From NCBI GenBank assembly GCA_030062745.1, contig CP099851.1:12076873-12140872 (forward strand): 64,000 nt of DNA, written 5' to 3'. Of this stretch, positions 23,330 to 36,294 are shown piece by piece. The position numbers and the translations under genes are program-made. Source of the stretch: Capitulum mitella (taxonomy: Eukaryota; Arthropoda; Thecostraca; Pollicipedomorpha; Pollicipedidae). Within the stretch, counting starts at the first letter, position 1; each line of letters begins with the position of its first letter. Below the pieces are notes generated by a model. It ran no database searches, had not been told where the DNA came from, and was given only the letters and a program-made list of their open reading frames with translations.

Positions 23330-23720
23330 TGCCATGAGGCGAATGCAGTTTTGGTTAATGTCATTTCATCGACGGTGCAAGCAATCGAATGCACAAAAAA
23401 GCGAACTGCAAAATGACGACTGCCTTTTTTGCTGAAGTGTCAAATTCCCGAAAAAGTTTAACCAAACGCCAAAAGATCCATTGTCAGATGATCGAATGTA
23501 AATCTGTCGACTGGTAAATGGTCTGTCAACCGATGGAATGCAGATTTGCCCATGGTTAATTACTCCATCGTCAATAAATGGAACGTAGATTTCCGATCGC
23601 TTATTACTGCAGTATTCATTGGTCGAATGTAAATATACCCGTTGTCATTTAGTCGAATGCAAGTTACCGGACAGCCGAAATGTCCTTTTGCCGAATACAA
23701 ATCCACGAATTCTATTTCGG
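23330..23720. repeat. Degenerate array with GTCGAATGNAAAT core
   Basis: The core recurs about every 40-55 bp: GATCGAATGTAAATC, GATGGAATGCAGATT, AATGGAACGTAGATT, GTCGAATGTAAATA, GTCGAATGCAAGTT and GCCGAATACAAATC. The intervals differ in length, so it is an old, decayed tandem family. Confidence 0.6.
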
Positions 23721-23724
23721 CGAT

Positions 23725-25190
23725 GAGTAAAATGTCAACTATACGTACACAGTCGTGGCCCCGTGACTTACTATATATGCGGTCCAATAGATGGAAATGG
23801 AGGAAAACGGGGAGGCTTACAAATGAAATATGTTTGCTACTACGTAACAAAACAGAAGAATTTTATTCAGGACCTCTGTGCTTGCATATGAAACCAAATA
23901 CATTCTGTAGTGACGAGTCCAATCATTTCGCCTTGATATCTGACCTTGAGACAACATGAGACCATCATTCTGTGCAAGAAAAGGAGGGTATCTTTTGATG
24001 TTAGACTGGCTTTCTCTCCGTGGCCGCCTAAATGTCTTACTTTGATAGTTCATACATTGAATGCCACCATTCAGTACAAGAAGAAAATGGAGGCCATTTT
24101 TGTCCGTTTTAGAATGCGATGTAAGGAGGTAGAACGGAGGTAAGTCAGACTTATTTGGGCTCGCTTGATACACATGACCTTAAAGAAAGGTTGCCAGTTG
24201 ATAAATTGCTTCAGTTGATTTACATCACGCCAGTCGGATGCCCCGGGTCTTTAGATGGGCCTGCTGCCCGCCTGTGCAAGGGCCCCTGCCGACTGTATTG
24301 GGTCGCTGCGGGCTTCTAAAAGCCCTTGCCATGGGCTTGCGATTGGGCCTCTTCCGACGTGAGAGCTATGGCTCCGGTATTGCAATTGGTGTTCAACTGA
24401 TTACTCAGTAATTTTCCTCCTGCCATTAATCCACTGATGCCGACATTGTTCTCAGCTGCTCTTTTTCTTGATGCGAACTATCAGAAAACTATTTGAAAGC
24501 CCTAACATCTGTTTTTTTTTTGGTTGAATTCATATTCATCCCACAACATATTTCAATGGTACAATACAGATTTGTGTACGAAAATATATCCGTATTGCCA
24601 CAGTCAGAAAGGGTAGGATGATAAGCCATGACACATGTCATAAAACACTGTGTGCAACTACTCGGACAACTTTTGCCATTCTGAGTCTGTTTTCCCAATA
24701 TTTTCGCAATGGTGATGTGTGGCAAAATATATGGCTATCTGTAAATAGAGTATCTAGTTACCAATGCACGTAGCTGATGTACAATATAAGCAGTAACAAC
24801 ACAAAGTATAAACAGTTCCAGGAATGGATTCCCATGAAAATAATTTGGGGAGAGGTGGGGATGGGAGTATAAGCATTAATTATGACTAATTTTTATGTTT
24901 TCAGGGCCATTCTTTTCATGAATCATCACAGGCCTAGTCAACGCGTAAAGCTGTTGGGAATGAGCCCAAGGGATATTGAGAGGGGTTCTAAAACCCCAAA
25001 GCTCCGCCTATGAGCAACTAGAGATTGCAAACAATTGCATTATTAGGTAACATTTGTTATATTTTCTGCTTAGATTGGAACAGTTTTACTTGTGGGATAG
25101 GAACTCATGCCAACTGTTTTGCCCCAGGGGACGAATGTAAATTGACACCTGGAAGCAGGTTTACCTACCTGATTATTGATATTTTGGCAT
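23725..25190. other. No gene found
   Basis: AT-rich, no repeats of note and no splice-bounded open segments recognised. Confidence 0.5.
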
Positions 25191-25196
25191 TAATGG

Positions 25197-25281
25197 GTGC
25201 ATATGTATGTATGTATGTATGCATGTATGTATGTATGCATGTGTGCATATATGTATGTTTGTATGAATGCATGCATGTATA
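25197..25281. repeat. (TATG)n microsatellite
   Basis: Mostly TATG with ATGC variants over about 85 bp. Confidence 0.9.
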
Positions 25282-25374
25282 TTAATATATATCATTTGTT
25301 ATTGATTACAATGGTCTGTGTAATTTTTGTGGCCATGTATTTACAGTATTTGGTAGAATCACATTTGAATTTGA

Positions 25375-25510
25375 AATCAGACAGTTTGAGCAGCATTGCA
25401 ATTGGATTCGGAATCAATTCCACTTGTGACTGGTTGCTTGGAACCGGATTCACGTTCGGAGTCATTGGCCTTGTTACGGAGTCGGAATCGATTCCGGTCA
25501 AGCGGAATCA
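25375..25510. repeat. GGAATCGATTCC palindrome cluster
   Basis: GGATTCGGAATCAATTCC and GAGTCGGAATCGATTCCGG occur with related GGATTC/GAATC half-sites, similar in style to the CCGGATA palindromes near 15.1 kb. This may be subterminal hAT sequence. Confidence 0.45.
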
Positions 25511-25539
25511 AGCACAAATCTGGTCCGACTTGTTCACGT

Positions 25540-25790
25540 TTCGATCAGATAACATTCGGCTAAGTGCATTTCGGCACTCTGACATGCTGTCAAACTGACG
25601 TTGGACAACCTGATATTTGGCAAACTGATCTGTCGACAGAAATGTCAATTTGCCGTTCGACTTTTTGCCTATTCGGCTTTTTCACACGTCGGCAAAATAG
25701 CAAGTCGGCCAGAAAGCATTTGGCTTATTCACAGTTAGCAAAATAGTGTTCGGCTGAAAGCCCTTCGGCTGCTTCTGTCCTGTAACCTAA
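25540..25790. repeat. Degenerate TTCGGC/GGCAAA short-period array
   Basis: ATTCGGCTAAGTGCATTTCGGC, TTTGGCAAACTGATC, TATTCGGCTTTTTCACACGTCGGCAAAATAGCA and TTCGGCTGAAAGCCCTTCGGC form a loose array with a period of about 20 bp. Confidence 0.5.
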
Positions 25791-25799
25791 ACGGCCTGT

Positions 25800-28250
25800 A
25801 AAACGATTAACATGTCGAAAAGATACACGCACCTTGTGGTGTACATTGGTAGCTTATACGGGGGACCGACGGGAATCAACACTGATTGGAGGTGAGGGAG
25901 AGACAGGACGGCTGCCGGCCGGTGACTACCACCAGTCTTCACGTTAATGCATCTTTTACTATTTTTTTAATAACATCGCAAATTAAAACCAGGACTAAGC
26001 AATAAGTCGTGCAGTGTGGAAGAAGTCCATGTAGTATGCAAACTAAAATCTTTTGAAATGAATCAAACCTCACATAAGGAAGAGGTAAGTTGTCCTTCCA
26101 GGTAGGGGAAAACTTACGTCTGTTGTTTATGAAACTAAAATTTCATGAAGCTATCCTATGCAAAACATTTTTTTCAGGTGTAGTTCAGATATCTGGTGGT
26201 CAGAAGAATCTCCAGGCGTGAGCACACGCTCAAGCTGTGATGGAAGCTTCCACCTGCTGAGGCGACTATCGTATCCCAGTTGACATATTAGCCTTCGCCC
26301 AACATAGAGGCCCATTTGCCCCCCCCCCCCCGCCTTCATTCCATTTCATTCCTTAGCCCTGGGACGTGCAACACATGAGGTGATGTATTTTTTTTTACTT
26401 CAGCTGGCTGAGTTCTGTTCAGTTCTGAAAATTTCAACGCCTGTCCATGTCATGATTCAAGTTAGGGCACGAAGACATCGCACCAGTTTCAAAGGCATGT
26501 TCCGTGACTTCGCAATGTACGTACAAACTGGCGCATTGGTTGTTCGTCAAGGGATAAAACCTACCACACAGCTTCGCCAAAAATGTTCTTGAATACCTTT
26601 CAATATTTAACATTTGGCGCAGACAATGCTGGCAGTAGAGCTCTCATATTTGGTCTTGACCCATGCCCGACTGTTGCGGTTGATGGCAGCCCGCCTGAGA
26701 TTTTTCAAAACAGCCCCCCTCCTCTCCCTCAGCCGGCCGTGCATGTTGCCGACTGCCAGTCAGGCGCGGGCTAAATTCACGAAGATATCACGTAAAATTA
26801 GATTAGATCGGTTGAAATCAAAACATTACATTTTCTTGAAGACATTCTACCGCTCTGTCCTTTATTCGAAAGCCGTTTCGCAACTCAATCAAAAATGTCC
26901 CTTTAACCTGATCTAGGATCACGAAAGGCTTCAAAATAAATGTTGGTTGCTAGAAACATGAAGCACGACAAAAACATTTAACAGTATTCTCACAGTAGCG
27001 GTAATCATCTGTGGTCCGCTTATCCTACAAGCAATAAATTAACATTTCGGTTGTGATGATGTAGCTCCACCCACTGTGCAAGGTCAATGTTCAGAGGTGC
27101 ATAGAAATTTTTTATGACCTTCGTTGTAGAACAACGAAGAAACTGTCAGATACAGAATTTACCGGAATGCTGACTGAGAATATACACCTCGGCCGGTAAT
27201 GGATACATTAAGACGCAAGAGTAAGTCAGGACTGAGTAACAAGACCAGAAATACTGTTGCGGCCACACCCATGCAGCTTTTGCAACGCGGCAAAGCGAGT
27301 CGGTTAGGCATGCAGATATATTCTGGCTCTAATGCAGGCAGCATGCACTCTAACGCACGCCATTCTCATGCATCATCATGCCGGTTTCAAGTAGTGTTCT
27401 TGATGGGTTCACGTGGCGCACTACGTGGAACCGCACATAAATGGCACCCACAACAGAGTGAGGTGGCAGGAGGTGAAGTCGACGCGACGGAAGGAGGCAG
27501 AGGAGTTTACGCAACGTAACGGAAAACTGTAAACGCTGAGCTTACAAGATACATTGTGGTGACGCCACCGGTTACACCAATACTTTTGAGTTAATTTTAG
27601 TAGCTGACCTACGAGCCACGTGCAAAGCACAGCGACGTCTTAGCGATGGCAACTGTAAACCCTGAAAAAACACCAAGACTCAAAACGGGAAAGAGAGGAA
27701 ATCTGTACTGCACATGCAATGTCCCCTGCAACATATATTTGAAGACTATTGGCTAGAAGCCAGATGCATCTGAGATTCCGTGATGCAAGCCCATGACACG
27801 TTCACAGCCTACTGCACGCTGCTGATGAGATCCGCTGCACCCAATGCAACTCCAAGACGTTTTGTACGATGGTTCTTGAGGCTTCATGGGGTAAAATGAA
27901 CTCAAGGAGGAGCACCATCTCCAGACCTCGTGACGCAAGGCTAACATAAAAAGGAGCATCATTCTACTTGGAATGGTGACTGGGCAATGTTAAGCAGATT
28001 TTAGGCAGACACTGGGTACGAAGAGACTACGACTAGGCAACGGCAACGACTAGGCATTGCAAGGCTATGACGCAATTTGACAAGTGCAAAAATAAACATC
28101 TTAATATTACACGTTCCCTTGGCTTGGATCAATATTCGAGGCAGATCACATTCTACCTCACCACTCCTCACCGTTCCCATACATGTGTGCCTCGAATATT
28201 CGCGGCTTCAGCCGGCTGCGCGTGGGGCATTGGAATTTCCCGTCCACACT
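25800..28250. other. No gene found
   Basis: Contains a poly-C run near 26321 and AT-rich spacer; nothing else recognised. Confidence 0.5.
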
Positions 28251-28256
28251 GAACAG

Positions 28257-28386
28257 CGGATCCGACTGCGCGCCAGACGCAGGGATGGACAGCCAATGCC
28301 GCACACCGTGGCGCAGAAGAGGCTTGGCGGTTCCCTGGGCGGACCAGTAAGCCACGGACCGCTCAGCTCCGGAGTTTCATGACCAG
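28257..28386 (+). other. Exon-like GC-rich block
   Basis: Bounded by an acceptor-like CACACTGAACAG and a strong donor ACCAG|GTATGC, with one frame open right through (TARQTQGWTANAAHRG). No family and no partner exon. Confidence 0.2.
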
Positions 28387-28539
28387 GTATGCGTTTGGAT
28401 TTTTCACTGACCTTCAGGAATCGAGAATCTCCTCAACATTTTACACAAGGTTTCCTCAAGATGCGTCAATTATGTCAAAGCTTCCGCCAGGACCTCGAGA
28501 ATTTGTTTAATCCAAGACCTCAGCTACACATAACTACCA

Positions 28540-28850
28540 AAGGATCTCTGGGACCTGGCACCATTTTTTATTCAGGAATATTGGATCTTTTTTAGATTTT
28601 GTCGAAAGATCTTTTGAGATCTAGGATCTTTTTGAAATACTGTCGAATGATCATCTGGCATCTGGGATTCTTTTTATAGTTTTCTGGAAGGATCTTCTGA
28701 TGTCTGGGATCTTCGAGGAATTTTGACAAAGGATCCTCTGAGATCCGTAATTTTTTTACTCTTGTCGAGGGACCCTGCGGGATCCAGGATCATTTGGGGA
28801 TTTTGCCTTAAGATCTTTTGGGGTCTTGGACCTTTTTCTGGGATCATGTA
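28540..28850. repeat. GATC-rich minisatellite, unit about 42 bp
   Basis: About seven diverged units of the form AAAGATCTTNTGAGATCTNGGATC, then TTTTTNNNATTTTGTCG. Each unit has two or three GATC sites. Confidence 0.8.
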
Positions 28851-28854
28851 CAGG

Positions 28855-29399
28855 CACAGGTCTGCTTTTGGCCATTAGTTACTCCAAAACCAATAGATAA
28901 GTGTGTCGAATGTGAATTACGATTGTTCAATAATCTCCGAAAGGTAATTTGGTCTTATCATCGGAGCCAATATTTATCTGGGTACCATCCCTGTCGTGGA
29001 CCACTGACCGTGCGGTTGGCGGTCACGTGATCGACCTCGCCTGAGGTGAGGTTGAGGTCGCGGTCGCCAGAGTCGAGTCGGGCCGGGCCGGGCCGCGAGG
29101 GCCGGCTAAAAGTCGCCGCCAAAATACGCTCTTATACGGTTGTATTCGACATGCTAGTCTGTTCGGTCGCCGCACTGGACTACCTGTGGTTCCAAGAGAT
29201 GAACAGTAGAAGACTTACATCTGATTACCAAGTGGTCCAAGAATGCAACATGTAGCAAACACTCCGTCACATACGCTTGTTATTTGGCTGCGTAAGATAA
29301 AAGACGGGCCATGATTACAACCAAATGTAAAAAGTATTTTTGGAGAAACCACCCACGTCAAAAGGTCGCCCTATGGAATTTCCCACATAGTTATATAAA

Positions 29400-29400
<1 letters not shown>
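28855..29400. other. Intergenic, short GC-rich patch
   Basis: 29030-29112 is GC-rich (GGGCCGGGCCGGGCC) with a CCTCGCCTGAGGTGAGG palindrome just before. A comparable GC-rich patch with CCCGCCCGAGGCGAGG lies at 30940-31055, after the right end of the AGGTCA-rich element copy 2. Confidence 0.45.
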
Positions 29401-29402
<2 letters not shown>

Positions 29403-29464
<62 letters not shown>

Positions 29465-29523
29465 CTGTGCGTGTGTGTGTGTGTGTGTGTGTCTGTGCGT
29501 GTGTGTGTGTGTGTGTGTGTGTA
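29403..29523. repeat. Compound (AT)n(GT)n microsatellite
   Basis: About 23 AT units (to 29448) run into GT units with occasional CTGTGC interruptions to 29523. Confidence 0.95.
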
Positions 29524-29724
29524 TTACGTGTGTGTTAGGTCCACAGAGCCATATGCACACACTACACGTAAATCTGTAACATATGTTAACAGTGCTATAA
29601 TCGGTACATAGTTAAATGTTTCATCAGTCAGTATTTCAGTTGCGGCAGCATGTCGTAGCCGCCCTTTCCCTCACTCCTCCCCCTCGCCAGCTTCGTCCGC
29701 TCGTCGTTCGCCAGACTTTGCAAC

Positions 29725-30930
29725 AGATATGATGCCGCAAGTGAGCCCTTGCATTCATGTTCGCGTTCAGCCATGTTCGCGCACCCGCCTCTTCTGGCGT
29801 GGGCGCGAACATGCTTCGTTTTTTATAACATTCGCGAACATAATGCATGGATTATTTCTATTTCCATAGGGCACGGTCCCCAGAGGGATATACAACCGTC
29901 CACATTAGAGGTCATGCTAGGTCACATACATGACAATTGGACTGATTTGCATTGTGGGTGAAAAGAGTGGCTGCTGCCGATCTTCACCATCGTCCTAGCC
30001 AGACAAGTAAATCTATATGCGCCTCTTAGCAAGGTCGACCAAATGCAACGTAAGGTCTTGTCAGGTCAGGATCATATGCAGATGTCAAAATGAAATGAAA
30101 TACAACATTGTGGAGGATCGTTCATTAGAAGCAAAGAGCAATTACTTCTCCTTTTCAGAAAAATAAAAATTACTGTCTGTCTGGAGGTGGACTGAACTCG
30201 GCCCCATGAAGAACAGACAGAACAGATTTAAACATCACGAACTCTCATTTCAGTCCCGTAATTGAGCTAATGAGGAATCCCAGTGAATAATTACTGCTCT
30301 TTCTCAGGAAGAGTAGTGCAACGCTATCTGACCCGACCTAGACTAACAATGACTTGATGGAAAACAGGTAATGCGAAAATGTTCATCAGAAGATTCCACT
30401 TCCGCCTTTTTGTCACGTGGATCAAAGCAGCTGCAAGTATCGATCTTCTGCATGTAAAGTTAGACCACTATGTCACCCGATGACCTTGACCCGACATTTT
30501 CTAACACTCTGGCATGCCTCGGTGCAGACGTCTGTGACATATCGTTTGATACACAGTTAAAGTCTTGAAGACCAATATTGCCGCTGATATGATGCACGAA
30601 CCGGTATCAGTTTTTCCAACGTCGTTTTGTGCGTTTTACACGACCTGTGACGTCATCAGTCACGTGACCGGGGCTAACATAATGTTTTCTGAATTGCAAG
30701 ACCCAGGTCTATCCACTAGTGGTAGATCGGTTCAGATCGGATGGTTAGATCCTGAGATAACAGGGGGTGCGTTTTTGACATCTTCAGGTGATCGAGGATA
30801 TGAAAACACGTCAGATGATGCCGGGGTCAAGCACTGCTCAATTGAACAAAATAATAAAGTTGTTGGCGTTATATGTTGCGCGGGCCTGCCATTGACCTGT
30901 TCAAAGATAAAGGCCTAGCGGGAGGTCATT
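29725..30930 (+). repeat. Dispersed AGGTCA-rich element, copy 2 (long form)
   Basis: About 1.2 kb. The left part has AAGTGAGCCCTTGCATT, CGCGAACATGCTTCGTT, a GGGATATACAACCGTC block and GACAATTGGACTGATTTGCATTGTGGGTG. The right part matches copy 1. It is present inverted at 33.7-34.8 kb. No transposase is visible, so it is probably a non-autonomous element. Confidence 0.8.
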
Positions 30931-30934
30931 GACT

Positions 30935-33465
30935 TCGACCCCGCCCGAGGCGAGGTCGGGCCGGCCGGCCGGCTGGCCGAGCCGAGGTCTGGAGCGCGGC
31001 ACCAGCGCGGGGCCCGCTGGCTGGAGCGGGGCCAGCGGTCGCGTATGCATGTGTTCTGTGTGGTACCGTTATAATACAACACAAAGGTACAACACGCAGT
31101 TGGTAAACAACTGTCTGAGGAAAAGAGCAATACTAAGTAAGAAAAGCCAACAACAAGATAAGTTTCCGAACTGAAAAGATCTGAAAACAACTGCGTGAGC
31201 AATGTTGTAAAAAGTGAGTATCACGTATGTGAACATCTGTAGGACACCTTTCAAAAGAAGCATAAACCTCTGTGTCCGTCTGCTTTGAGGCCTAGATCGG
31301 GTCAGTCTTCAAGAGTAATAGTTTTGACGAATATTCTATCAATCACTCAAGTTAAACCGAGCTGATTATCGAGTATGTACACGACTACGTGTATCCACAA
31401 ATAAGTACGCAAAATGGCTTTCAGAATGCTCAAAACGCTTTACATCAGTCACTGACAAAAAACGTAACGATGCTGTGTCTTTCCTTATGCCTATGTTTTA
31501 AGGCCACAGTTGGCTCAGTTTTCATGTTGATGGAAAGCTGTGCTGTGCAAAGACATACGCAGCGGAGAGAAAGTACTGGACGCGACATTCTTCATCGCCT
31601 ACGCCACGACATTCATTGCAGGCTGAGATCGAAGGATTCGTAACCGCATCAACTACCGCAACCCAGTTATCCTAGAGTTAGCAGCAGCATAGTGCCGGTA
31701 GTGGATGCTGACACAATCGTGTCGCTTTCGCCCATTGCTCTTCGGTCTGCACGTCAGTTCGACGGGCATTCAGAAATGCATGGTGCACGCGAACCACAGG
31801 AACAAGAAAAGTGGACCAAGGATTCTATTGAAGAATCATTTTACCACAACTCGTATTATGGTGTGACAGCCAGGTAAAACCATCTTGAAATGTAGCATTG
31901 CAGGTGTACGTTGCAAACGATTGCCACGGAGTGAATGTACTGCAAGAACAGAAGTATTCGTTACAATCCTCTTCGCTAACAGTTTTTCATGGAGTAGGCA
32001 AATGTTTACACAACTTTGCTTACTGAAAATGATAACAGCATGACCAAAGTTCCTTTTAGACACGGGTGGCCAACGACTTTTGCAGTCAGCTCCTGGAAGA
32101 AATTCGGACTTGCTTCTTTTAAAACTGACACTCAGTTCTTAGGGTCCTCAAAAAATACATGTTCTTACGGTCAGACGGTGAGATCCAAAAACAAATTGCA
32201 ATAAATGACCGGAGATGAACTTCCGTTTGCAACAGCACACATTATAATGAATGTGTTTGCATTAACTTTGCGGAGCTGGTTCTAATTAGCAGCTAATAAT
32301 AAATATAATAAACAGAGCAGCCTCATTTGCTGACAATCACTGGCATGGCAAATGACGAATGTGCTACAAGCGCCACACGAAAACAGAAGATGGCAACATA
32401 CCGTTAGCGGATTCTAGCTAGCCTTTGGAACTATTTTTCAGAAGCGGGGAAGAAAACTCCTCTGATTTCCAGCTGTGCAATTTGTGGAGGCAGTTTGTCG
32501 TGGACGTTCCCCATCATGATTTTCCTGATGATTCTGATTCCCATCGAGTCGGGGCTCCCACAATAAGACTTCTTGCCTGATGAACACAGGCGCAGCCAAG
32601 GGGGCCGGCCCCCCGTAGGCCCGCGTTTTTTGTGAAAGCCATTCACATCGTCTTCCCGGCAAGCGGTTTTCGTATGATTTCAATTCATTCTGAGCTCCGG
32701 GCTGCCCTCCCCTTAGCAAAATCCTGGTCCCTGCTGATGAATGTGTATATTTAATCATCGCGGTATTGATTCCGCAAGTAACTTGATACGGCAAAAACAG
32801 TTTAAGTTAACAGACATAAAACTATGAAATATGTCATTATTACAGTTTTATGAATGACTTTCCAAACTTCTAAAAAAACACTGGTGAAGCCAATCTATGG
32901 GCAATTTGACAATCTTCCTGCATTGCTTGTCAATGTTTTTTGGTCTCTATAAAGCAGAAATGGAGTTAGGCAGTTCCATTTTGGTTGGTTGCACTGTGGA
33001 AAATTAAAGAAACATTACGGGAAAGTGGAGGAAGTGAGAGACGATGACAGTAGTCAACATAATCGTCTTTTTGCTAACATGTCAGTTTTGTGTTCATTAA
33101 ATGTTCATAAGAGTCGTGGTTAATCCTCGTCATTTGGCCATCTACGACAGAACAACAGGTAGGAGTACTCGTTGCCCCATTCAGCCATTTACAACCTTGA
33201 CGCGATGAAGGATCGACATATGAAAAGAGCGAAAAGGAATTCATCCTTTTGCTACACACAACGATATGCTGGTTGACCTTTTTCATTTTTACAGTGACCT
33301 TACAGACACCATAAGGAGATCACGTCACTGGATTCTGGATTCTATTGAGTGCTATGGAACATTACCTATCGATCGCTTTTGAATGGCTTTTCAGTATTCC
33401 AAAACGAATCCTGACGAAGGCTAATCAGCGCCGTCTAACGCTGTAGGACTCCTCCAAGGTCGAGA
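30935..33465. other. Spacer between inverted repeat copies; no gene found
   Basis: Starts with a GC-rich patch (GGGCCGGCCGGCCGGCTGGCC near 30957) and is otherwise AT-rich with short random frames. Confidence 0.5.
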
Positions 33466-33469
33466 AAAG

Positions 33470-33660
33470 GTAAAAAAGTGTCAATGGCCCAACTAATGGT
33501 TTAGACTTAAGATGACCTTAACCGAAGCAAAGACCCAAATGCAGAGGGCACTGACTCCTTTGGTGACGCCTGTGAATAGGGCTGAACAAGACTGCACATC
33601 GTAAAATACTCCTTAAATTTGCTGTATGGTGAGGACCGTCTCCGTATCAAGACTTGTGCA
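33470..33660. repeat. Dispersed short repeat B, copy 1
   Basis: Contains GATGACCTTAACCGAAGCAAAG, GGGCACTGACTCC and GGCTGAACAAGACTGCACATCGTAAAA. The same series of blocks occurs at 38175-38345 and 59195-59375. Confidence 0.6.
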
Positions 33661-33709
33661 TGAGTACAAATACAAGACAAATACATGTCCCTGAGAAGAG
33701 TTCATGGGT

Positions 33710-34797
33710 TGGTGACTGTTAACCCGGCGCCGCCTCGCGTATTCTTGTGCGCGTGAACACTTGGGGGGGCGTCAAAAAGGGCAGTCCCTGTTATCTCAGG
33801 ATCTGACCGTCGGATCTGAATCGTTCTACCACCCATCGATAGCGCTGAGTCCTGCGATTCAGAAAATATTACCCGATACTTGGCTGATGACGTCACAGGT
33901 CACGTAAAACGTGCAACACGACGTCGGAAAAACTGACACCTGTCCCTACATCATATCATTGGCAACACTGGTCTTAGAAACTTCAACTGGGTATGAAACA
34001 AAAGGTAACGGTCTTCTGCAACAGGATCATGCCAAATGCACAACAATGTCACGGCAAGGTCAACCTAGGTCAGGTGAAATATTGATCTTGATTTTCATGC
34101 CAAAGATCGATACTTACTCGCAGTCGTTTTGTTCCATGTGAGCGAAAATGAAACGTGACGGAAGTAAAACCTAATTGTCTGCTTTTATTACATTACATAT
34201 TTTTCATTCAACCAAGGCAAATCTAGATCAGGTCTTCCGCATAATGTCAGTCTAGGTGATGATTAAATCTGTTCTGTCTGTTTTTATCGTGTCAAAGTTA
34301 AGCCAGGCCAGGACAAATAGTCATTTTTACTTTTCTGACCAGGAACAGTAATTGCTCTCTGCTGCTACAGAATTCCGTTGTCGTCTGCTTCTACAGACAA
34401 CGTTGTATTTCATTCCGTTTTGGCCTCTACCCATGGCGTGACTTGACATGACCTTACGTTGCATTTGGTGGACATAGAGGTATGACTCAGTATATGGACA
34501 TATGGTATGGACTAAGAGGCATATATATATTTATTTGTCTGGCTTGAACGATGGGGAGGATCGACAGCAACCACACCTATCACCCACAATGCAAATCAGT
34601 CCAATTGTCATCATGCATGTGACCTAGCATCACCTCTAGTGCTGATGTGTGACGGTTGTATATCCTTCTGGGTACCGTGTCCGATATAAATAAAAAAAAT
34701 TCATGCATTATATTCGCGAATATTATATAACAAACGAAGCATGTTCGCGCCCCCACCAGAAGAGGCGAAACATCAATGCAAGGGTTCACTTATGACG
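33710..34797 (-). repeat. Dispersed AGGTCA-rich element, copy 3 (inverted)
   Basis: Reverse-complement match to 29725-30800, including CACCCACAATGCAAATCAGTCCAATTGTCAT near 34580, GGTTGTATATCC, the TGATGACGTCACAGGTCACGT segment and the CTGTTATCTCAGGATCTGA end. Clearly diverged from copy 2. Confidence 0.8.
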
Positions 34798-34799
34798 TC

Positions 34800-36115
34800 A
34801 TGTCCCCATGTCCTGACCTAGCATGGATATGGTTCTGATTTCATAATACGTAGAATTGAGTGATGAAAATGTATTAAAGGTTCGGTTGTGCTGGTTCTAA
34901 CAGTTCAGAAGTTCTTCGCGAAAAGCCGAGGGGATGACCTGTTTGACACCGCCCAGGTGGTGCCGGGTTAAGGGATTCACAAGAAATTTTCAAAGGAGAC
35001 GTTAAAAGGTTAAATAATCAGCCAAACCGAAATTCACAGCGACCAAAGTAGTCATAAAACGTCAGCTTCCAAAAAACTTCGTGGGTTGTTCAGGGTTGGA
35101 ATTTCGATCAAATTACTGGTGTTGCCGGGAAAAAAACTAAGCTTTGTTTTGTATGTTGTATGGATGTGCTGTATGTATGTATATATGTACCATGGTAGGG
35201 CACCATGTACTACGATGCATCCAATGTCAAATTTCAGAATTACTGGTGCTGCACATTTGGCACCAAAAGCAAAGATGGTACCATCCCTTGGACGGCCACC
35301 CTCTCGCCCTCTCTCCTTTCCCCAATACTGGTGAGGGCTGAAAGACAAACAAAACGCAGGGGTGACGCGAAGCTACGCGAATCATTGTACGTCTCCTATG
35401 TTGCTTGACTTCCCCGCCTTTTACTTGACAGCAATTGTCTTTGCATGCCAATTATTTGTGTTCACAAAATGCATTTACCAAACCTTTGCATAAGAGTATC
35501 TCTTATCAAAACAACTCGAGTACCTACGCCGTCTTGAGATATACCTTGTTTAGATTGTTGTTTCTTGGTTACAGAATTGAACTATTTTTTTCCTTTATCT
35601 ACGTGGTATTCCAGCCAAGTGTGTCTGTTTGTCCGTCGAGGAATGCATGCTCCGGTCCAGGGCCCAACCGGTCTGACGGATCAGCACGTGCCGTGACCCG
35701 TTCCAAAAGTCTCGCGCTCTGTAGGTAAATCGGCTAATACCCGTCGCGCTGCGACCCGTCATTGGCGCGTGACGTGCGCTTCAAGGGCGATTTTTAACCC
35801 ATAGCGATAATATGTCAACAATAGCGTCAGACATCGTCTCGGTGCCAGTGAGTTTTCTCGACAATCACGGGTCGGTTCGAAGCACATCAAATCAGACCGA
35901 GAATTGAACGGGCAATCACGTAATGCACACCATGATTCAGTGTTCGCGACACGCGCCACGCAGAAGCGGCGGCAATATAAAGAATCGTTTCTGAACGTTA
36001 TTCAGGATTGAATGTGACGCTGGCCATCCAGAGACCGCAGCGACTTGGATAAACATTCACAGCGGTGATTCTGAAATGTCTGCTTGAAGCGGATTTACAT
36101 GGTGACTGTTTCGAC
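34800..36115. other. No gene found
   Basis: Several short overlapping frames at 35050-35450 on both strands, none with recognisable domains. Confidence 0.5.
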
Positions 36116-36119
36116 ACGA

Positions 36120-36290
36120 GTCATAGTTGCATTTCATTGGCTTTTGACCTGACCTGACATTACCTGAGGAGTAACACATTACTTCTGACAATAAAAAAAA
36201 GTTTTCGGTTGTTTTTTTGGCTGTTCAGTACACAAGATCAGTTTACAGGACCGCCATATTTGCTTTTTTAAGCCCCTTCCTATGTCTGGC
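36120..36290. repeat. Dispersed repeat C, copy 1
   Basis: Matches 56275-56430 with GAGGAGTAACACATTACTT, TTTTTGGCTGTTCAGT and ACACAAGATCAGTTTACAGGACCG as the clearest blocks. Confidence 0.7.
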
Positions 36291-36294
36291 TTGA

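Noticed and set aside
22987-23394. 135-aa - strand frame
   Set aside because: It runs through the TTCGGG array and low-complexity sequence; no domain.
29311-29611. Frames rich in YIYIY and CVCVC or THTHT
   Set aside because: They are translations of the AT/GT microsatellite.
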